64,000 bases of DNA from Rhinopithecus roxellana (Eukaryota; Chordata; Mammalia; Primates; Cercopithecidae): the NCBI RefSeq assembly GCF_007565055.1, contig NC_044549.1:66120882-66184881 (forward strand). The letters run 5' to 3'. Positions 45,485 through 57,160 of the stretch are shown here, in pieces. A program made the translations under genes and the position numbers. Under the pieces are notes generated by a model that was not told where the DNA came from, ran no database searches, and saw only the letters and a program-made list of their open reading frames with translations. Position 1 is the first letter of the stretch; each line of letters begins with the position of its first letter.

Positions 45485-46120
45485 GCCATGCAGAAGGACT
45501 GGAGTTATTATTACTCAGATCAGCATCTCTGAAAGCTCAGAGGCTAGGGATTTTCCAGGATAGTTTGGTGGGCAGGGGGCTAGGGAATGGGAAATGCTGA
45601 TAGGTTGGGGCAGGGATGAAATCATAGGGGTCAAAGCTGTCTTCTTACATGAAGTCAGTTTTTGGGTGGGAGCTCCAGGACTGGTTGGATTAGTTCCTTG
45701 GTATGAGTCGCAGATCCTGGTGGAGTCAGCTGGCCTGCCCAAATGCAAGAGTCTGAAAAATATCTCAAAGACCAATCTTAGGTTTTGACAATAATGATGT
45801 TACCTATCGGAGTAATTGGGAAGGTTACAAATCTTGTAACCTCTGGGGAAATGGCTGGTTATTGTTTATACCTACATCCTAATAGAGTTCAGGCCCCTCC
45901 CATAATCCTAGTCTTGTGGCCTTTTATTACTTTTACAAAGGTGGTTTTGGTCCCTGAACAAGGAGGGGGTAGTTAGGGGAATGGCTATTTTTAATCCTTG
46001 TTTTAAGGTTAAACTATAAACTAAATTTCTCCCAGAGATAGCTTAGCCTATGCCGAGGAATGACCAAGGACAGCTTGGAGTTCAGAAGCAAGATAGAGTC
46101 AGCTATGTCGGATTTCTCTT
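45485..46120 (+). mobile_element. MaLR (THE1/MST) internal-like sequence
   Basis: Collinear pieces: ttattattactcagatcagc, gatagtttggtgggcaggg, aatatctcaaagaccaatct, ccctgaacaaggagggggtag, then gaatgaccaaggacagcttg and agcaagatagagtcag. I know this order from the non-coding internal part of THE1/MST elements. No open reading frame is expected in this family. It is cut by the LTR at 46121, and a scrap (gttataattttgcaaaggtag) follows at 46524-46547. Confidence 0.6.
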
Positions 46121-46519
46121 TGATATAGTTTGAATATATATCTCCACCAAATCTAATGTTAAAATGTAATCCCCAGTGTCGGAGATTAGACCTGGTAGGA
46201 GAGGTGTTTTGGTCATGGGAACATATCCCGCTGTCCTCACGGTAGAGAGTGAGTACTCAGGAGATCTGGTTGTTTAAAAGTATGTGGCTCCTCCCCAACT
46301 AAGTCTCTCTCTAGCTTCTGCTTCCACCATATGATGTGCCTGCTCCAACTTTGCCTTCTACCATGAGTAAAAACTCCCTGAGGCTCACCCAGAAGCCAAG
46401 TAAGTGCCAGTGCCATGCTTGTACAGCTTGAAAAACTATGAGCTAATGAAAACTCTTCTTTTTATAAATTACCTGGTGTCAGGTATTTCTTTAAAGCAAT
46501 GCAAGAATGGCCTAATACA
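46121..46519 (+). mobile_element. MST-type MaLR LTR
   Basis: About 399 bp from tgatatagtttgaatatata, ttttggtcatgggaacatat, gctgtcctcacggtagagag, cttctgcttccaccatatg, and attacctggtgtcaggtatt to cctaataca. This is a MaLR LTR order. It sits inside the internal-like sequence on both sides. A clear target duplication is not visible. Confidence 0.85.
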
Positions 46520-46619
46520 TTTATTGTTATAATTTTGCAAAGGTAGCTACATGTTAGCTACATCAAATTGAGGGTTTGCTAGGAGAGAAAAGTGATAAAT
46601 ATCAATTAAAAGAACTCAA

Positions 46620-46902
46620 GGCCAGGCACAGTGGTTCATGCCTGTAATTTCAGCACTTTGGAAGGCCGAAGCAGTGCAGATCACCTAAGGTCAAGAGTTC
46701 AAGACCAGCCTGGCCAACATGGTTGACACCCCGTCTCTACTAAAAACAGGAAATGAGCCAGGTATGGTGGCACATGCCTGTAATCCCAGCTACTCAGGAG
46801 GCCAGGCTGGAGAATCACTTGAACTCAGGAGGCAAAGGTTGCAGTAAGTGAAGATCTCGCCACTGCACTGCAGCCTGAATGACAGAGTGAGACTCCATCT
46901 CA
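46620..46902 (+). mobile_element. AluS/J-type element
   Basis: A + strand Alu starting ggccaggcacagtgg and ending gagactccatctc with a short tail. It has a perfect 12-bp target duplication, aaaagaactcaa, at 46608-46619 and 46903-46914. The right monomer has gagccaggtatggtgg and a missing piece near aggccaggctggag. Confidence 0.95.
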
Positions 46903-46959
46903 AAAAGAACTCAAAAGGACTGTGTTAGGTACTTACAGACTAGAGGATTATGTTAATGA

Positions 46960-47130
46960 ACCTTTTATTCATTCAACATATAATTGTTGCCCATTGAGTA
47001 TGTAACACGTTTTCTGTTATGTTTAGGAACAACTATGAACAACTCAGAATGGTCTCTGCCCTCAGAGAGTGTACAGTCTACTTCTGTAGGTAGATAATTA
47101 ATAGACAAATAATGAGTGATGAATGTGGCA
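46960..47130 (-). repeat. L2 3' end
   Basis: ttattcattcaacatataat, then gggtctctgccctcagagag-like text (tggtctctgccctcagagag) and gtctacttctgtaggtagat. Diverged reverse L2. Confidence 0.55.
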
Positions 47131-47511
47131 CAAACTATCCTTTATTTGACCCTTAGAGTTATATAGTATATTTAAACATTTTGAAGTTTGAAAATGAATA
47201 TAAATCAGAGAGACATCCAATAAGGTAGAATTTGGTAGAATTTGGGTTAATGTTTATTTTCCTCAAGCCCAAGAACAGTATGCAATAATTAATTAAGAAT
47301 TAATTATTAAAACATATCTTTATATTTCTTTATGAGACAACTCTCTAAGCAAAAGTGAAAGCTGGCTCAAACACGATTCAATTACTTACACACATGTATA
47401 CACACATGTATAGTCACACACACGCAAAACCACCACTGTCTAGGAACTAAACAATAACTGTACTTTTCTAGATATCTAAAATAAAGAGAAGAATAGTTAA
47501 GAATAGGTTAT
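47131..47511. other. AT-rich DNA with a small palindrome
   Basis: attaattaagaattaatta at about 47286-47306 is nearly self-complementary. Ca-rich units (acacatgta twice, cacacacacgc) at 47390-47424. No exon. Confidence 0.5.
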
Positions 47512-47831
47512 GGCCGGGCACGGCGGCTCACACCTATAATCCCAGCACTTTGCGAGGCCGAGGTGGGCAGATCACGAGGTCAGGAGATTGAGGCCATCCT
47601 GGCTAACACGGTGAAAACCCATCTCTACTAAAAATTCAAAAAATTATCCAGGCGTGGTGGCACGCACCTGTAGTCCCAGCTACTAGGGAGGCTGAGGCAG
47701 GAGAATCACTTGAACCTAGGAGATGGAGGTTGCAGTGAGCCAAGATAGCACCATTGCACTTCTGTACTTCAGCACTTCAGCCCAGGCGACAGTGAGACTC
47801 TGTCTAAAAAAAAAAAAAAAAAAAAAAAAAA
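47512..47831 (+). mobile_element. Alu element, left arm of a close inverted pair
   Basis: A + strand Alu (ggccgggcacggcggctc to a 26-base A run). The right monomer has a partial tandem copy, cacttctgtacttcagcacttcag, giving a longer than normal end. It faces the Alu at 47846 tail to tail. Confidence 0.95.
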
Positions 47832-47845
47832 GAAGTTTAATCTTA

Positions 47846-48157
47846 TTTTTTTTCTTTTTCTTTTTGAGACAGCCTCGCTCCATCACCCAAGATGGAGTGC
47901 AGTGGCACGATCTCAGCTCACTGCAACCTCCGCCTTCGGGTTCAAGTGATTCTCGTGCCTCAGCCTTCCGAGTAGCTGGGACTACAGGCACGCACCACTA
48001 CTCCTGGCTATTTTTTTATATTTTTAGTAGTGACGGGGTTTCACCATGTCGGCCAGGCTGATCTTGAGCTCCTGGTGTCATGTGATCCTCCTGCTTCAGT
48101 CTCCCAAAGTGCCGATCCCAAAGTGGGATTACGGGCATGAGCCACCCATGCCAGGCC
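47846..48157 (-). mobile_element. Alu element, right arm of a close inverted pair
   Basis: A reverse-orientation Alu beginning with a T/C-rich tail directly after a 14-base spacer. The body runs from gagacagcctcgctccatc to ccatgccaggcc. It contains a small duplication, aaagtgccgatcccaaagtg. Divergence is typical of AluS/J. Confidence 0.95.
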
Positions 48158-48164
48158 AAAAATT

Positions 48165-48250
48165 CTGTATTCTATTATATATTACATAATATGTAATATA
48201 ATATATATACTTACATATTACGTATGATATATATATTTATTTATTTATTT
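48165..48250. repeat. AT-rich palindromic tract
   Basis: ta/at-rich with short self-complementary pieces (attacataatatgtaat, cttacatattacgtatgat) ending in (TTTA)n. It separates two reverse Alus. Confidence 0.85.
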
Positions 48251-48548
48251 ATTTTTTTCCTGCAATGGAGTTTTGCTCTGTCACCCAGGCTGGAGTGCAA
48301 TGGCGTGATGTGGGGTCACTGCATCACTGCAACCTCCAACTCCTGGATTCAAGCGATTCTCCTTCCTCAGCCTCCCGAGTGGCTGGGATTACAAGCACGT
48401 ACCACGCCCAGCTAATTTTTGTGTTTTTAGTAGAGACGGGGTTTCACCATGTTGGCCAGGCTGTTCTTGAACTCCTGACCTCAGGTGATCCACCCTCCTC
48501 GACCTCCTAAAGTGCTGGGATTACAGGCGTGAGCCACAGCGCCCGACC
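48251..48548 (-). mobile_element. Alu element
   Basis: A reverse Alu from ggagttttgctctgtcaccc to gagccacagcgcccgacc, with an insertion giving gtcactgcatcactgcaacc. Third Alu in the cluster; AluS-like. Confidence 0.95.
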
Positions 48549-50780
48549 TGTAGTACTTACATATTTTATTTTTTCTCCAATCTTTTAATCTTTTAATCAT
48601 TCTCCAAAATGTTGCCTTTCTTCTCAATGCTTAGCAGACAGTTTGATAAAGAAGGATCCTTTTCTAAGTAGACTTCATATAGGAGAGTTTTGAAAACAGA
48701 ATAAGAAGGGCATATTATTCCTTGTCAAAATATTTTCTTGTTGAAAATGGAAAATTTTTGCTAAAATCTGAAATGCATAGCAGATTAATTTATGCCTATT
48801 ACTTCAGGTAAATAATCTCACCCGGAGTCTTTGTAAGTAAAATGAATGTTTACGCTTGATAAAAAAAAGTAGCAATTGTTGATTTCAACAGGGTTTTAAA
48901 GAAGCATAAATGTTATCCACCTCCTCTTTCCATCCCATGCACATCTTACTTTTACTTTAGTAACTACACCTATGAATGTCCATCTATTAAACCCAAGCAG
49001 AGAGTAGTTTTTAAAATATTCCTTTCCTGTTTTCTGTTGAACTATTTTATAGACAAGCTATATAAAAAAGCAACACAAGGAACAAAAAATGATATCTTAT
49101 TCTGGTGAAAGAAATCTGAAGTTGGGGTCTAGAATACACATATACCTGTGTGCAAGCTCCAGTGATGTCAGTTCCTAGTACTAGAGAGCATTGTGACTCT
49201 GAGCAAAAGAGGGAAGACAAACATATGAACAGAAAACCTTGTCTTTTCTCAAACATCCTCAATGACTGTTACATGAAAACGAGGGCTATCAGGCTCATAT
49301 CATTTTCAAAGACAATAGGTAATATGCATATGGAGAACAAAGACAAAAAGCATGCATAGAAATCAAAAGTGACTGGAAATAGACTGATTTCTGGAGACAA
49401 TAGCATGTGTGCACAGACAGGTGCTACAGATTTAATGCTGACATGTCAGAGAAGAAATGTCAGCTTTCTTTATCACCAGTAGCTCTCAGCTTTTCAGGCA
49501 AATTGTTCTTCTTTGTACTCTACATTCTTTCTCCTCTTGGAGTTCCTTCTTGTTGCCTCTTCCTACTTCTTCACATCTTTCTACTCCTTGAGATACCTGC
49601 ACTCACTGCTTGCACTTCCATTAGTGATTTTGTTACAGTATTGCGCTGTGTGTTTCCAGGAGTGGAGCCAATATGAAGGAAGTCCAGAAATGTCTGTCAA
49701 GGGAGACTATGAGATGATGACAGCACTCCTCTTTTTCTCTCTTGTGCTTCTTGCAATTAACACCTACATCTATCTATCCATCTATTTGTGTATCTCTGTG
49801 TCTGTCTGTCTGGCTATTGATTTATCCATCACCCATTCATCTACTCATTTGTTTTGGCATACAGCTTTTCGATAGAGGCAAACACTGCCTAATGGAATTG
49901 ATCTACAACAAGACCATAGCTGGAATGAAAGAACCAGGACTCAGAAGTTAAGGCCAAAGTTAATGATGTTATTGGAATGTATAGTGTTAAAAATAATATA
50001 TTTTTAAGACAATTTTATTTCAATTAAATGTGCAATGAAAACACAGGGGAATGTTTGAAGAATCTTTTATCTTTTGCCCAGGTGATATGCTTTCAGATGG
50101 GATTACATTTAATCTGAGAGTTAGAAAAACTTCACCAACACACCTTAAAGGCTTACTCCAACCATCAGAAAAATATTTGAACGATTTCCTTCTTAAACTG
50201 TGCACAACTTTTTACGTAGATATTAACTGTTCAAGGGGATCCCTGCACATGGATGTAGTCATGTTTGCATACATTCAGTGTAAATATGTGTACACACACA
50301 CACACACACAGCAGAGGGAATATTTTTTAAATTACTACACCTAAGTGGCTACTTTCCATCTCTATTTATTTTCTTCTGTGGAATAATGCAGACTATAACT
50401 AACATAAATTGAATGTACATGAGACCACATATCTTCACGTGGTATAGAGTGTGTTATCGCAGCAATTTTATAATGGCTCATTAGCCCCTGTGAGAGGCCA
50501 GTAATATGGGATAGCAGTGGATTTCTATCAACTCCATGAGAGAGATAAGTAAGGTGGCATCTTATGTAGGTTTCTAAATCCTCTACTTTGAAATCAGCTC
50601 AATAGCATATTTTAAATTCAAAATAGAATGTCTTCTGGTTCCTAATGATTGATTTAATGGTGGATTTGACCATATGCGTATCAGATGTGAAAAGTATTGT
50701 CCACTAAGTGGAGTAAAAATGATCTTTTACAGAAGGAAAAAAAAACTGATTTAAATCTTTAGATTCTCATGGGATCTCAT
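48549..50780. other. Unique DNA with short tandem repeats
   Basis: Contains a pyrimidine-rich stretch at 49500-49620, a tcta/tctg-rich patch at 49770-49830, and a (CA)n run at 50292-50311. Frames up to 120 codons (49513-49875) cross these simple patches and lack any domain. No exon is supported. Confidence 0.45.
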
Positions 50781-51400
50781 TAAGGTTCTCTTTCTTTAAT
50801 ACATTGTGCAGCCTAATAGTTATCAGCAGCCCTGCAGTGTGCATTGCTGATAGGTTAGTTTACACAGGATTAATTGTGTAATTTTGCAAGCAACCAGCAC
50901 AGCGAACATTGATTTTTGCATTAGCCCCATGTGTTGTTTCCAAGGGGACTCTGCTTTCTATTTTAAGGTGGTGTTACATTTCACTTCTTATTAATTATAA
51001 TTTCTGCTAGCATGTTTTATGCCCAATACGATTTATTAAAAATCCTTCATAATCTTTTTTTCCTAATTGTTATGTCCTTCGGTAACTTCATTAGTTTTGA
51101 GCACTGATGTGTAAAAAATGGCAGGAGAAAATGGCATTCACAAAAGGTTCTCTGACCAGCCAGTTTCCCCGTGTTCCCGTTGATAAGTTGCCACAAATCT
51201 TTTGCTAAAATACAGCAACAAATTCAGTTGCAGCCACTCCAGGTATGCTAAGTGAATAATCAGTGCAGGCAACAACCTGTTAATACTGCATTCCTCAAAC
51301 CAAAAGAATGCGAATGTTCAAAGAGGTGTTGGCTATGCAGAACTCAGTCCATTTTCCACAATATGTATCTTAGTATTTTCCAGAAATACTTGTGTATTTG
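50781..51400. promoter_or_regulatory. Long non-repeat block, enhancer candidate
   Basis: Complex sequence without transposon features: acaggattaattgtgtaatt, ttgcattagccccatgtg, tttccaaggggactctg, cttattaattataatttc, tttgctaaaatacagcaaca. Homeodomain-type attaattat cores are dense, and the block has fewer simple runs than its surroundings. Whether it is conserved cannot be determined here. Confidence 0.3.
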
Positions 51401-53371
51401 GAAGAATTAGAGGAAGGAATCTTTTGTTTGAATATTCCACATAATAGCTTAGTTCAACACTTAGCTACTATATTTTATCCGCTCTTGGTGGGATTATGAA
51501 ATGCCTATTGAGGTTTCAGTGGAATCTTTATAGCTGGACTTGATATTCTCATACATGGTTTTGAAAAAACAAAACAAAACAAAATGCTGACTATGCACAG
51601 TTTAGAACTTAATCTTTAAATTATTTTTGTCTTGAACTTGAAAATCAATTATTTGTCTGTGCCTCACCACCTCTTCCCTCATCTCAGCCTTCATGAGATA
51701 TAATTTCTCGCTCCCTCTGGAGCACGTGGTCTCTCAAAGGGGAAGAGTCACATCTCCTTGTTTGTGCAGCTCTTGCTTTGTTTTGTTTAGGGTGGGTCCT
51801 CTCTCCTCTTTATCCCCATGAGTTTCTATAGTATTATAAAGGCCCAATAAGATTCTGTACAAAGTGGGTACTCAAAATGTGTCCTGAGTGACCAACTGGC
51901 CCCCACTGAAGAGCTCTTTTAAACACTCTGTTACCAGAGCTTCAAAAAGGGCTTGTTTCTGAGGGATCAAAGGAACTCTTGTATAATAAATTCTGAGCAT
52001 TCAGTACATAATGAAGAGAAGAAAATGTGTCTTTTAAGCTCCTATATGATGCCTGGATTATGTGAAGAGATGAAGGAAGTGGTGACTCTTTCTGGCTTTT
52101 GTGTCATTCACATTAAACAGGAATAGATGAAAGCAAAGGCTTAACACCGACAAAATCCCAAGTAGGAAGGCTCTGCATCCACAGCCTGTTCGCACATTCA
52201 CAACAAACCACCAGCTGATGACTTGAAAAAACTGTGGCTTTCTTTCATAGTGAAAGACTGACTTTGTTTTGTGCCTTTTTAAACATCCACCTTCAGAAAG
52301 TGTAAACCTTTTTTTTTTTTTGACAGAGCGATTGGGTTACAATATTGTTACAGAAGGACTAGAATTAGAATCACAATACTTGGGTTCCACACTTGACCTT
52401 TGTCACTTGTTATGTATGACACTAAGGAAGTAATTTAGTCTGTAAATTAATTTTATTTTTCATCATTTATAAATAAACTTAGTAAAATTAACATGAATAA
52501 TTGTTTCAAGGGTTTAATTTAGAAATCTTTGTTATATTGCGGTAAAATGTAGACTCTTATATTCTTATAGGTAGATTGCAATAAAACTCTACTAAGCAAT
52601 TACAACAGATCTTATTTCTCTAAATTAAGGCTGAACAATCTCTTTCTTCAATTCAACTTTGTCTGAGTAGTTTGAATGGCCCAGATCAGAGGTGATTTTT
52701 GAGACTGTTGTTATTGTGTTCAATATATTGTGCTCATGAAGGCATGTGCATATTTATGGAGAAAGAATCCTTAGCTTTCCCCAGATGCTCACATGTGTTT
52801 GTGATCCTAATGGGGTTAAGAACCCCTTAACCTGATAATTCAACCAATTTTCCTTTCACATTAAGTGGGAGTCCTACTATTTTAGTATTAAGTACCAGAA
52901 GGATGAATTTTATATGTTGCTTTATATTTACTATCGGTTTTGTCTAACAGGAATCTTGTGGTGTAAAATATCTACCTTTCAAATTCCCTGGGAGGAGAAA
53001 GACAATGCATACTGGAGATATGAATACTTCTCCACAATACTTATACAAAATAAAAATAATTACCTTGGTGATTTCCCATATTAAGGCAGATTTTTTTCCT
53101 TCCTCTTTCCTCTCCTCTCTTTTTTCTGTTAAAACCACCACCCTCATCATTACCACTGCCACTTTTATCTCTTCCTGCTTGAATTGAGTAGATAATTGCA
53201 TATGTACAATTTCCTAGAGAACTGAAGCAGGCCTAGCCCATAGGCGAACTAAGTTTCAAAGTTTGCAAAGTAAGACTGGATTAACTATATTTTCTGTTAA
53301 GTGTTGGTTTTAATAAAAAAAAAAAGTTTATATTAATTGAAATTTTCAATTGGGAGTGTATGTTTTAAAAT
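51401..53371. other. AT-rich DNA, nothing recognised
   Basis: Small low-complexity spots only: (CAAAA)-like at 51566-51582, T run at 52310-52322, A run at 53317-53327. Frames at 52944-53201 are not supported. Confidence 0.5.
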
Positions 53372-53381
53372 CTTATTTCTT

Positions 53382-53684
53382 CTTCTTCTTCTTATTTTTT
53401 TGAGACCGAGTCTCATTCTGTCATCCAGGCTGGAGTGCAGTGGCATAATCCTGGCTCATTGCAACTTCTACCTCCTGGGTTCAAGCAATTCTTCTGCCTC
53501 ATCCTCCTGAGTAGCTGGGATTACAGGTGCCCACCACCACGCCCAGCTAATTTTTTGTATTTTTAGTAGAGACTGGGTTTCAACATGTTGGCTAGACTGG
53601 TCTCAAACTCCTGACCTCAGGTGATCCTCCCCCCTAGACCTCTCAAAGTGCTGGGATTATAGGAGTGAATTACTGCACCCGGCC
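53382..53684 (-). mobile_element. AluS-type element
   Basis: A reverse Alu with a ttc-repeat tail and the body from gagaccgagtctcattctgtc to ctgcacccggcc. A 10-bp duplication, cttatttctt, occurs at 53372-53381 and 53690-53699. Confidence 0.94.
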
Positions 53685-53699
53685 TAGACCTTATTTCTT

Positions 53700-54474
53700 A
53701 ATCTCTAAATGTGTTTGGTGTGACACTCAACTATATTTTCAGCTTACCTAGCCCAACATAAATTTTATTTTAATGAATGGTTTCCAATATTTTGATTCTC
53801 CTCATGTTAAAAATATCTCTGGATTTCCTTATTTTTGATTTATGTACTTATCAGTATTCGGCAGGAATGCAAGTCATGGCAACAACTGATGGTTGACCAG
53901 ACGTTATGCTTAGAATTCATATATTCATCTCCTCAACTGAGAAGGTTTTGGTGTCTACCATTACTGACCTCACTGTGAGGAGGCACAGGAGAATCATGAT
54001 CTCATTCTGTATATTGGCATGTCGTTACACATTATTAATTTAGTATTTTGAGTGACACAACTGTTTTTGTATATCAGTGTGTTTGTATACTGTCCCTGGA
54101 GCTCTTTGTACTGAGTTATTTTTATTTCATTTTTACTAACAATATTTTGGGAATTGTCATTGAATTTGTACCTTTTCTCCCTTGCACTTTACGATAATTA
54201 GCATATTGCTATAGTAAATTAGAAGTTTAATAATTAAGGTAATATTTAGATCCTGTCAATAACTATAGCCTACTTCATTTTTGGAACATCTTACTATGCC
54301 CCTTTGTAACAGTTTTAGGTTTTTTAAGAAGTCATTAGAGTCATTTATTTATGCTCTGCTGATTAGCTACTTATTTTCACAGTTTTACAAGTTAGATGTT
54401 TGTACTTAGATGTTTTTTCCAGATCGAAGTTTCTATTTGCTCATGAGTAGCTATAAAATAATAATTATCATTAG
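53700..54474. other. AT-rich DNA, nothing recognised
   Basis: No element or exon can be supported. Confidence 0.5.
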
Positions 54475-54655
54475 TTAGACATCTTCTGTGCTACACAGTT
54501 TGCCATTTATATATTCTCATTGCCACCCTGTGAGTGAAATGAATCAGGGGTTGTTAACTCCAGTTTTTAAAAAAAATGAAGAAAGAGACATTCAGGGAGG
54601 TTGTGGCATACTCAAGACTCAATGGCTAACTAGTAAGTGCCTGAGATGGTGCTGT
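54475..54655 (-). repeat. MIR fragment
   Basis: Reverse MIR pieces: tatattctcattgccaccctg, gaagaaagagacattcaggg, actcaatggctaactagtaag. Confidence 0.6.
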
Positions 54656-54939
54656 TCTGTTCATTTAACTTTACATTTTAGTCTAGAATTTTCTCATTAC
54701 TCCACTCCCTTCTCTACTCAAAGACCTTTTTCTAAAAGAAACCAAGGAACAGTTAAAATTTGTTCTCTAAGGTTAGGGCTGGACTCAAATCATTTCTGAC
54801 AAAATCAGTTTGGTCCTTTCTTTCCTCCTTTTTTTTTTTTTTTTCTTTTTCTTTCTCTCATAATGAATCAAGACATCCAGCCTCCTTGAAACCTTGAAGA
54901 TATCTGAGAATACAAAGATACCAAACTGGAGTTATCTTC

Positions 54940-55250
54940 CTGACACATAAATCTGATCTTGTCATTTCCTGCTACAAATCCACAATGGTCTTCTTTTACA
55001 AGATAAAGTTTAATTATCTGAGCATGACACCTAGGGCTCTTCACATTCTGTGCAATCCAACTTTTTAGCCTCATCTCTTTTTATTATCTATTGCTTGCCC
55101 TCATACACCTCATCTTCAGCCTCCCAAATTTCATATATCTTCTCAACAATGCCCTGCTCTTTAAGGCTTCTGAGTTGCCTCTCTTGCTCCTGTATACCAG
55201 CCCCCAACCCCAACAGGAATGCCATTCTTTCCGTTGTAGCTTACTAAACT
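54940..55250 (+). repeat. L2 LINE fragment
   Basis: Well-ordered + strand L2: aatctgatcttgtcatttcc, caaatccacaatggtcttc, aagataaagtttaattatctg, acctagggctcttcacattc, then gccctcatacacctcatct. A T run at 54829-54842 precedes it. Confidence 0.75.
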
Positions 55251-55419
55251 GGGCTACTTACCTAATCAAATAACTATGTGGCTTTGGAGAAAATAGTGTT
55301 TTTATTTCTTAGCATGTTTATTTTGATGCAAAAAAAAAAAGTGTAACGCATGATCATTAGAAATATATCTATTAAATTAAGTCATCTTCAATCTCTCTTT
55401 ACCACTTTCCTCCCATAAT

Positions 55420-55790
55420 CAATGGTAGCAATTTGATATTTTTCTTTCCAATGTTATTTCTCCTGTAGACATTAATGCATAGTATTTTTTTGTATGAGCA
55501 AAATGAAGCTCACATCCTATATAAAATGTTGTAGTGCTTTATTTCACCTAATATTATACAAAGTCTCCGCATTCAATATTCTTTGAAAACACAACTTTTT
55601 AAAATTATAAACTTCTCTAATACATAACTATATTCTACATATTTAATTATTTCTCTATGATTGGGCACTTAGGTTGTTACCAAGATTTTATTGTTATAAA
55701 TGACACTCAGTAAAGATTTTTCCATTGGTATTTGGGCATGTATTAATATGCTTAATTCAAACTTAGTTAGATTTCTAGATCTGTGCATAC
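55420..55790 (-). repeat. Old L1 (L1M-type) fragment
   Basis: Reverse L1-like text: gattgggcacttaggttgtta, ttataaatgacactcag and ttttccattggtatttggg. Strongly diverged. Confidence 0.4.
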
Positions 55791-55899
55791 TGGCCACGTG
55801 AACATAAAAATCTATGTTAGGATATTTAAAAAAGTCAAAATGCTCATAATGTTATGTAGAGATAAACAGCATATGATTTTTACATGTGTAATATATTCA

Positions 55900-56090
55900 T
55901 ACACATATCTGTGTGTGTGTATATGTGTGTGTATATGAGTGTAGCTGTAGTACTGGTTGAATATTAATATATCAATTGGGGAAGGAAATACACTGAAATA
56001 TTATTTCATAGATGATGTCCATTTTATTATGTATACATGTGTATATATATGTATATGTGTATGTATGTATACATATATATTTGTATTTTA
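55900..56090. repeat. TG/TA-rich microsatellites
   Basis: (TG)n with TA interruptions at 55909-55940, and a tgta/tata-rich run at 56028-56086 flanking a short unique piece. A 92-codon + frame (55957-56235) is low-complexity there. Confidence 0.85.
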
Positions 56091-56955
56091 CCAAATATCT
56101 AGAGTAAGCATTTGTTACTTTTATGATAAAACAAAACTCCCACAATTATCCACCTTAACCAATTGCTGTCTCCTACAAATCCTTTCCAACCTGACTTCAT
56201 GGGTAGAAAGCGAGTTTCTGCTGGTGAAAGAGTGAAACTACTTGAAAATTATTTATTGCCTCCCAAGGTTCACTGTAGCATGAGACCTTAGGTAGTTATC
56301 AAGACTAAAATACAAAGACAGCCCTGAAAATAGCTGGGGAGTGTGGACAAGTACTGAAAATTAGTGATATTTAAAGGAAAACAGAACGTTTAGCCCTTGG
56401 TTTACTTTGGGAGAGGATGGGATTCTGAGGCCCCCATGCTGGTGATGCAAGGATCTTAGAAGGTGGTCAGGGGTTGAAAGCCACTTGAGCAAATACTCAG
56501 TCCAAAGCAGCAGGTGTAATGGCTCAAGCAGGATACAGAGTAATATCCTGAGATTGTCTATGTTTAGATAAGTTTCTATTTTGGGGACACAGGGCTCCCC
56601 ATTCATGGATGTGCCTTGAGTGTAGTGCCAGACACAGAATAGTCAAGTAATATGTTATTGGATGAATAAACAAAGACGCTTTGTACAATGCTCTGGGACA
56701 GAAAGGCTTCATAATAGTGATGTTAACATCTTTTCATACCTAAATGAGCCTAAAAGACTTCCAGGCAGTTTTCATATGTATTTCAATGTGACTTCATGAT
56801 TTATAATTCTGCTTTCTAAACATTATTAAAAATATTTGTGTCACTCAGCTTGCAGCCATAAAGAACAAGAGTTTGCTTTAAAGGTGTACTGATGCTGTAG
56901 TAACACCTACGGCAATATTTAAGGTTATCAAAATTATAAAACTCCATCCTGGAGA
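56091..56955. other. Unique DNA with an L2/MIR-like scrap
   Basis: tagtgccagacacagaatag and aatatgttattggatgaat at about 56615-56670 look like an L2 3' end. No exon is visible. Confidence 0.45.
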
Positions 56956-57160
56956 AATGGTCATGTGACATTAGGCAATATGTAACATCTTTATGCCTTA
57001 GTTCAGTCATTGTTAAATGAGGACATTTTAAAAAAGCAAAACAGTATCTACCTCATGGTTTGTAAGGATAAAATGAGTTAATAAAATGTAAAGCACTTAG
57101 GACAGTGCCTGGCCTATAGTTAGCCCTGTATAAGTGTATCCCATTATCATTACCAAGGAA
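56956..57160 (+). repeat. MIR SINE copy
   Basis: gttcagtcattgttaaatga, agtatctacctcatggtttg, gataaaatgagttaataaaat, then acagtgcctggcctatag: a clear + strand MIR 3' half. Confidence 0.8.

Noticed and set aside
41684..46519. Intact endogenous provirus
   Set aside because: The LTRs belong to different families and orientations, and no gag, pol or env-like frame lies between them.
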